Source of the DNA: SIG607 sp045605385 | Lineage (GTDB): Bacteria > Bacillota > Clostridia > Oscillospirales > Acutalibacteraceae | Direction of reading: 5' to 3' | Length of the DNA stretch: 64,000 nucleotides | NCBI GenBank assembly: GCA_045605385.1 | Contig: JAZUPW010000012.1 | Location: 256,052-320,051 of the forward strand | In this document: positions 60,860 to 64,000 of the stretch, in pieces | Numbering within the stretch: position 1 is the first letter of the stretch | Layout of the letters: each line of letters begins with the position of its first letter | The notes under the pieces: model-generated | Told to the model about the DNA's origin: nothing | Seen by the model: only the letters and a program-made list of their open reading frames with translations | The model's database searches: none | Made by a program: the position numbers and the translations under genes

Positions 60860-61303
60860 TTACCTCTCTAATCGGTCTAAAAATACAATACCATCAAGGT
60901 GATCAATTTCGTGGCACAATGCCCTTGCCATTAAATCTTCACCCTCAACAATAATATTATTACCGTTTCTGTCCTGAGCGCGAACTTTTACGTACTGCGG
61001 ACGGACAGTGGTTCCACTTTCGCCCGGAATGGAAAGACAACCTTCAATTTCGCGTTGTTCACCGCGTTTTTCAATAATTACGGGATTAATAAGTTCAACC
61101 AAACCTTCGCCAATATCAATAACACAATAACGGCGGAGTATTCCAACCTGAGGCGCCGCAAGACCAACACCCTCTGCCTTGTACATTGTGTCTGCCATAT
61201 CATCAAGCACTTGTGCCAGACGATCATCAAAACTTAACTGGCTACGGCAAACTTTTCTTAAAATATCATCTTGGCCGTATTTAGTTATATTTCTAATAGC
61301 CAT
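60860..61303 (-). CDS. def: Peptide deformylase
   Basis: Metal-dependent removal of the N-terminal formyl group from new proteins. In 147 residues all three family motifs are present: GVGLAAPQVG near 43, EGCLSIPG near 88 (Cys metal ligand) and HEIDHLDG near 131 (HExxH). It lies between priA and fmt. Confidence 0.97.
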   Translation of the reverse strand: MAIRNITKYGQDDILRKVCRSQLSFDDRLAQVLDDMADTMYKAEGVGLAAPQVGILRRYCVIDIGEGLVELINPVIIEKRGEQREIEGCLSIPGESGTTVRPQYVKVRAQDRNGNNIIVEGEDLMARALCHEIDHLDGIVFLDRLER

Positions 61304-61312
61304 TTTTTCCTC

Positions 61313-63742
61313 CTAAATAATTGTTTCGGGATTAATATCAACAGAAACAGACGTATCTTTTTTTAATTTCATTTCTAAACATTTTCTAAGTAATTCTCTG
61401 AAGCGTTTATTATTACGGCATTTAATAAGCATTCTATAACGGTATCTGTTACTGATTTTCGGTATAGAAGCAACTGATGGCCCTAAAATAACCGCCTTTA
61501 CATCTTTATATTCATTTTCAAGCCCGTTTTTTAATGATTCAAATACAGATTTAATCGCATCAAGCGCAAAATCACGATCAGATGAAGATGATGCTATCAT
61601 AACCATATCACAATAAGGCGGATATATCATAAGTTTACGGGTTAATATTTCGGTGTTATAAAAGGCTTCGTAATCTTGTTTAACAGCCATTTTTATTAAT
61701 TGGCTATCGGGAGAAACGGTTTGAATAACAGCCTTTCCGGGTTTACTGCCTCTACCCGCTCTTCCTACAACCTGTGTAAGCAAAGAAAACATTCGCTCAA
61801 AACTTCTGTAATCTTCACTATACATAGCTTGATCCGCACCAATTACGCCAACAAGAGTAACGTTTGGAAAATCAAGACCCTTGGCAACCATTTGAGTTCC
61901 AATAAGAATATCGTACTCACCGTTAGCAAACTGGGTAAGTTTTTTAGAAAAAGAATCTCGCGCCAAGGTTGTATCAGCATCAAGCCGAAGAATACGCGCC
62001 GTATTAAAAAGCGAAGAAAGTTCTTCTTCTAATTTTTGAGTACCCAAGCCGTAAAAACGCAAATGTTCATTATTACATTCAGGACAAGTGTTTTCAATTT
62101 CCTTAGAATAACCGCAATAATGACACATAAGCCTTTTATTGGCATTATGATAGGTTAATGTAATACTGCAATTAGGACAGTTTGCAACGTAACCGCAGGA
62201 AGTACAAGAAACGTAGGTTTTATAACCTCTACGGTTTAAAAGCAAAATTGCCTGCTGATTATTATTTAAAGTATCACTTAACTCTTTATACAACAAACGG
62301 CTTACAGCACCCGAATTTCCCGTAAGAATTTCTTCCTTCATATCAACAGTTATAACTTCGGGCAAAACGGCGTTACTGTAGCGTTTGGTTAGCTTATTTA
62401 AGCCGTATTTTCCGCTCACGGCATTACTGAAACTTTCAAGTGACGGTGTTGCAGAAGCCAAAAGCAGCATTGCGTTGTGAAAATTTGCGCGGAATTTTGC
62501 AATATTTCTCGCATGAAACTTAGGCGATTTTTCCGATTTATATGTGTGTTCCTGTTCTTCATCCATAATAATTAAGCCAATATTGTCTAAAGGAGCAAAA
62601 ACAGCAGAACGCGTACCTATTGCAACTAAAGCTTCCCCGTTTTTAACACGTTTCCATTCATCCATACGCTGTGCCGGTGACATAGCACTGTGAAAAACAG
62701 CAACTTTATTACCGTAACGTTTTGCAAAATGTGAAACAGTTTGAGGAGTAAGAGCAATTTCAGGTACCATAACAATAACACCCTTACCACTATCTACAAC
62801 GTCATCAACAAGTTTTAAAAACACCTGTGTTTTACCGCTGCCGGTTACGCCGTAAAGAAGTTCACAACAACCTTTATTGCAACCCAGTTTATTACGCAAG
62901 GAATTATACGCCTTATTTTGTTCTTCCGTTAAAACAATTTCATTTCTTTTAACATTAGCAGAAAGAATTTCAGGCATACGAAAAACTTCCCGCTCGTATA
63001 CAACGGCAATACCGTTTTTCTGAAGTGTAGATATTACCGAAGCGCCAACGCCTGTGAAATAGGTTACCTCTTTAACACTAACGTCACCTATTTCGGTTAA
63101 CAGGTCAATAACAGCCTTCTGTTGTTTTGTAATTTTAGAAAATGCGGTAAGATTTTCCTCACATAGATGTACCATTTTCATAGTAGCATCCGCAACGTTA
63201 CGCACAGCGCTTTCCTCTTTTATAAGTATCCCTTTTTCACAAAGAAGTTCAAGTATTAAATCATCTTCTAAAGAAAACTTCTTAATAATTTTTTCTTTTT
63301 GAAGCGGACCTTTTTTAAGCAAAAAATCATAAATAAGTTTTTGCAAAGGCTCAAGATTATCCCCTTTATCCTGTAAGGCAGCGTACATATCAACAATTTT
63401 ATGATTTAATCCAAAAGGAAGACAAGCGTGTATAGCATCAAAATAAGTACAAAAAATCTGTTCGCGCATCCATTCGCAAAGTGAAATCATTTCACCGTTT
63501 AATACAGCCGAAGAATCTAACACCTGATAAACATATTTTAAATTATCGGTAGTATCACTTTCGCTTAAATGCAATACAACACCCTGTTTTTTTAAATCGG
63601 ACCTGCCAAAGGGTACCATAACGCGTTTGCCGCAACTGCAAGAATTTATTAAATGTTCGGGGACAGCATAAGAGTATTGTCTGTCAAACTGTGATAAAGC
63701 GCCGTCAATTACAACACTTGCAATAATAGCCAACAGACACAC
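61313..63742 (-). CDS. priA: Primosomal replication restart helicase PriA
   Basis: Superfamily 2 helicase that reloads the replisome at abandoned forks. In about 809 residues the N-terminal DNA-binding domain is followed by Walker A GVTGSGKTQ near 294, the DEEQEHTYKS box near 390, and a zinc-binding insert with CTSCGY, CPNC, CHYC and CPEC (about 510-555). The helicase C-terminal part includes IGTQMVAKGLDFPNVTL. The start may be the GTG at 63742 or, better placed behind GAGGGGG, the TTG at 63733. It is first in the eight-gene operon. Confidence 0.95.
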   Translation of the reverse strand: MCLLAIIASVVIDGALSQFDRQYSYAVPEHLINSCSCGKRVMVPFGRSDLKKQGVVLHLSESDTTDNLKYVYQVLDSSAVLNGEMISLCEWMREQIFCTYFDAIHACLPFGLNHKIVDMYAALQDKGDNLEPLQKLIYDFLLKKGPLQKEKIIKKFSLEDDLILELLCEKGILIKEESAVRNVADATMKMVHLCEENLTAFSKITKQQKAVIDLLTEIGDVSVKEVTYFTGVGASVISTLQKNGIAVVYEREVFRMPEILSANVKRNEIVLTEEQNKAYNSLRNKLGCNKGCCELLYGVTGSGKTQVFLKLVDDVVDSGKGVIVMVPEIALTPQTVSHFAKRYGNKVAVFHSAMSPAQRMDEWKRVKNGEALVAIGTRSAVFAPLDNIGLIIMDEEQEHTYKSEKSPKFHARNIAKFRANFHNAMLLLASATPSLESFSNAVSGKYGLNKLTKRYSNAVLPEVITVDMKEEILTGNSGAVSRLLYKELSDTLNNNQQAILLLNRRGYKTYVSCTSCGYVANCPNCSITLTYHNANKRLMCHYCGYSKEIENTCPECNNEHLRFYGLGTQKLEEELSSLFNTARILRLDADTTLARDSFSKKLTQFANGEYDILIGTQMVAKGLDFPNVTLVGVIGADQAMYSEDYRSFERMFSLLTQVVGRAGRGSKPGKAVIQTVSPDSQLIKMAVKQDYEAFYNTEILTRKLMIYPPYCDMVMIASSSSDRDFALDAIKSVFESLKNGLENEYKDVKAVILGPSVASIPKISNRYRYRMLIKCRNNKRFRELLRKCLEMKLKKDTSVSVDINPETII

Positions 63743-63763
63743 CCCCTCGAGCTAATAATAAAT

Positions 63764-63880
63764 TAATTAGGCTGACGAGAGTTGAACTCTTTGCGGTTTC
63801 GCTCTCCGCCTTTATTAATCAGGTTTTGTGTTCATTTTAGCAAGGCGTCAGCCTTGCGTCAAATTCGCACTTCACCTGAT
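63764..63880. repeat. Structured, repeat-like DNA upstream of priA
   Basis: AGAGTT (63778-63783) and AACTCT (63785-63790) form a tight hairpin; GCGG/CCGC follows. ATCAGGT (63818-63824) and ACCTGAT (63874-63880) bracket a long imperfect stem capped by GCAAGGC/GCCTTGC (63840-63856). No gene is seen from here to the window end at 64000. It may be a repeat element or a leader structure of the priA operon. Confidence 0.5.
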
Positions 63881-64000
63881 AAAAAATTCGTAGGCAGAAA
63901 CTCTTCGACCTGTCAAAACTAAAAATTTTTGTGTAAGAGGAAGCCGACAAAATGCAGTTATACTAACGTATTACAAATTTTGAGGCAATCTATTACCGAA

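Overview
The window is a stretch of a low-GC (mid-30s percent by eye), spore-forming Clostridia chromosome, probably an uncultured gut-type Oscillospirales-like lineage. The spore genes spoIVA, spoIIM, yqfC, yqfD and ylbJ, the era-yqzL-recO-mutS2 and priA-def-fmt-rsmB-rlmN-prpC-prkC-rsgA blocks, and smpB-ssrA are typical Firmicutes arrangements. The species assignment is inference; no rRNA is present.

Layout: 0-2 kb holds DAHP synthase, a small phosphodiesterase and an orphan small protein. 2.1-7.1 kb is an unusual Xer region. An intact tyrosine recombinase gene lies behind a consensus promoter embedded in a 33-bp palindrome. A matching 30-bp inverted repeat sits 540 bp upstream, across AT-rich non-coding DNA. 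Next to it are spoIVA and a spoIIM-xerD pair whose XerD lacks two of the six catalytic residues, and then a cluster of dif-arm-like motifs. 7.1-16.5 kb is housekeeping and sporulation (SDR, mutS2, recO, yqzL, era, ybeY, phoH, yqfD, yqfC, ylbJ). 16.5-17.4 kb has tRNA-His, tRNA-Gln and a hairpin array. 17.4-24.5 kb holds a large secreted SGNH esterase-like protein, a copper ATPase fused in frame to a CopZ domain with its own internal ribosome binding site, and tcdA. 24.5-32.1 kb is a compact histidine operon (yerC/hisR-hisZG fusion-hisD-C-B-H-A-F-IE) behind a palindromic operator.

32.2-43.5 kb is a carbohydrate-use island with three AraC-type regulators, a MATE exporter, a GH63-like glycosidase, a PfkB kinase, and an overlapping GH127 - glycyl radical enzyme - activase operon. 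That operon is the best candidate for an undescribed pathway; one idea is catabolism of arabinosylated hydroxyproline. 43.5-45.3 kb has MITE-like palindromes flanking a GC-richer M20 peptidase. A mazF-type toxin gene without an antitoxin follows, then an amino-acid ABC transporter joined to argG-argH (possibly citrulline salvage). 51-53.6 kb holds smpB, tmRNA, a HAD phosphatase, tRNA-Thr, two more hairpin arrays and a possible new small RNA. 53.6-63.7 kb has an XRE regulator and the eight-gene translation and Ser/Thr-kinase operon. The last 250 bases hold only structured, repeat-like DNA.

The most unusual features are: three modular hairpin arrays built on one plan but with different stem sequences; the Xer region; the GH127-glycyl radical operon; and the copA-copZ fusion with an internal start. 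All family assignments come from reading motifs; no database search was run.
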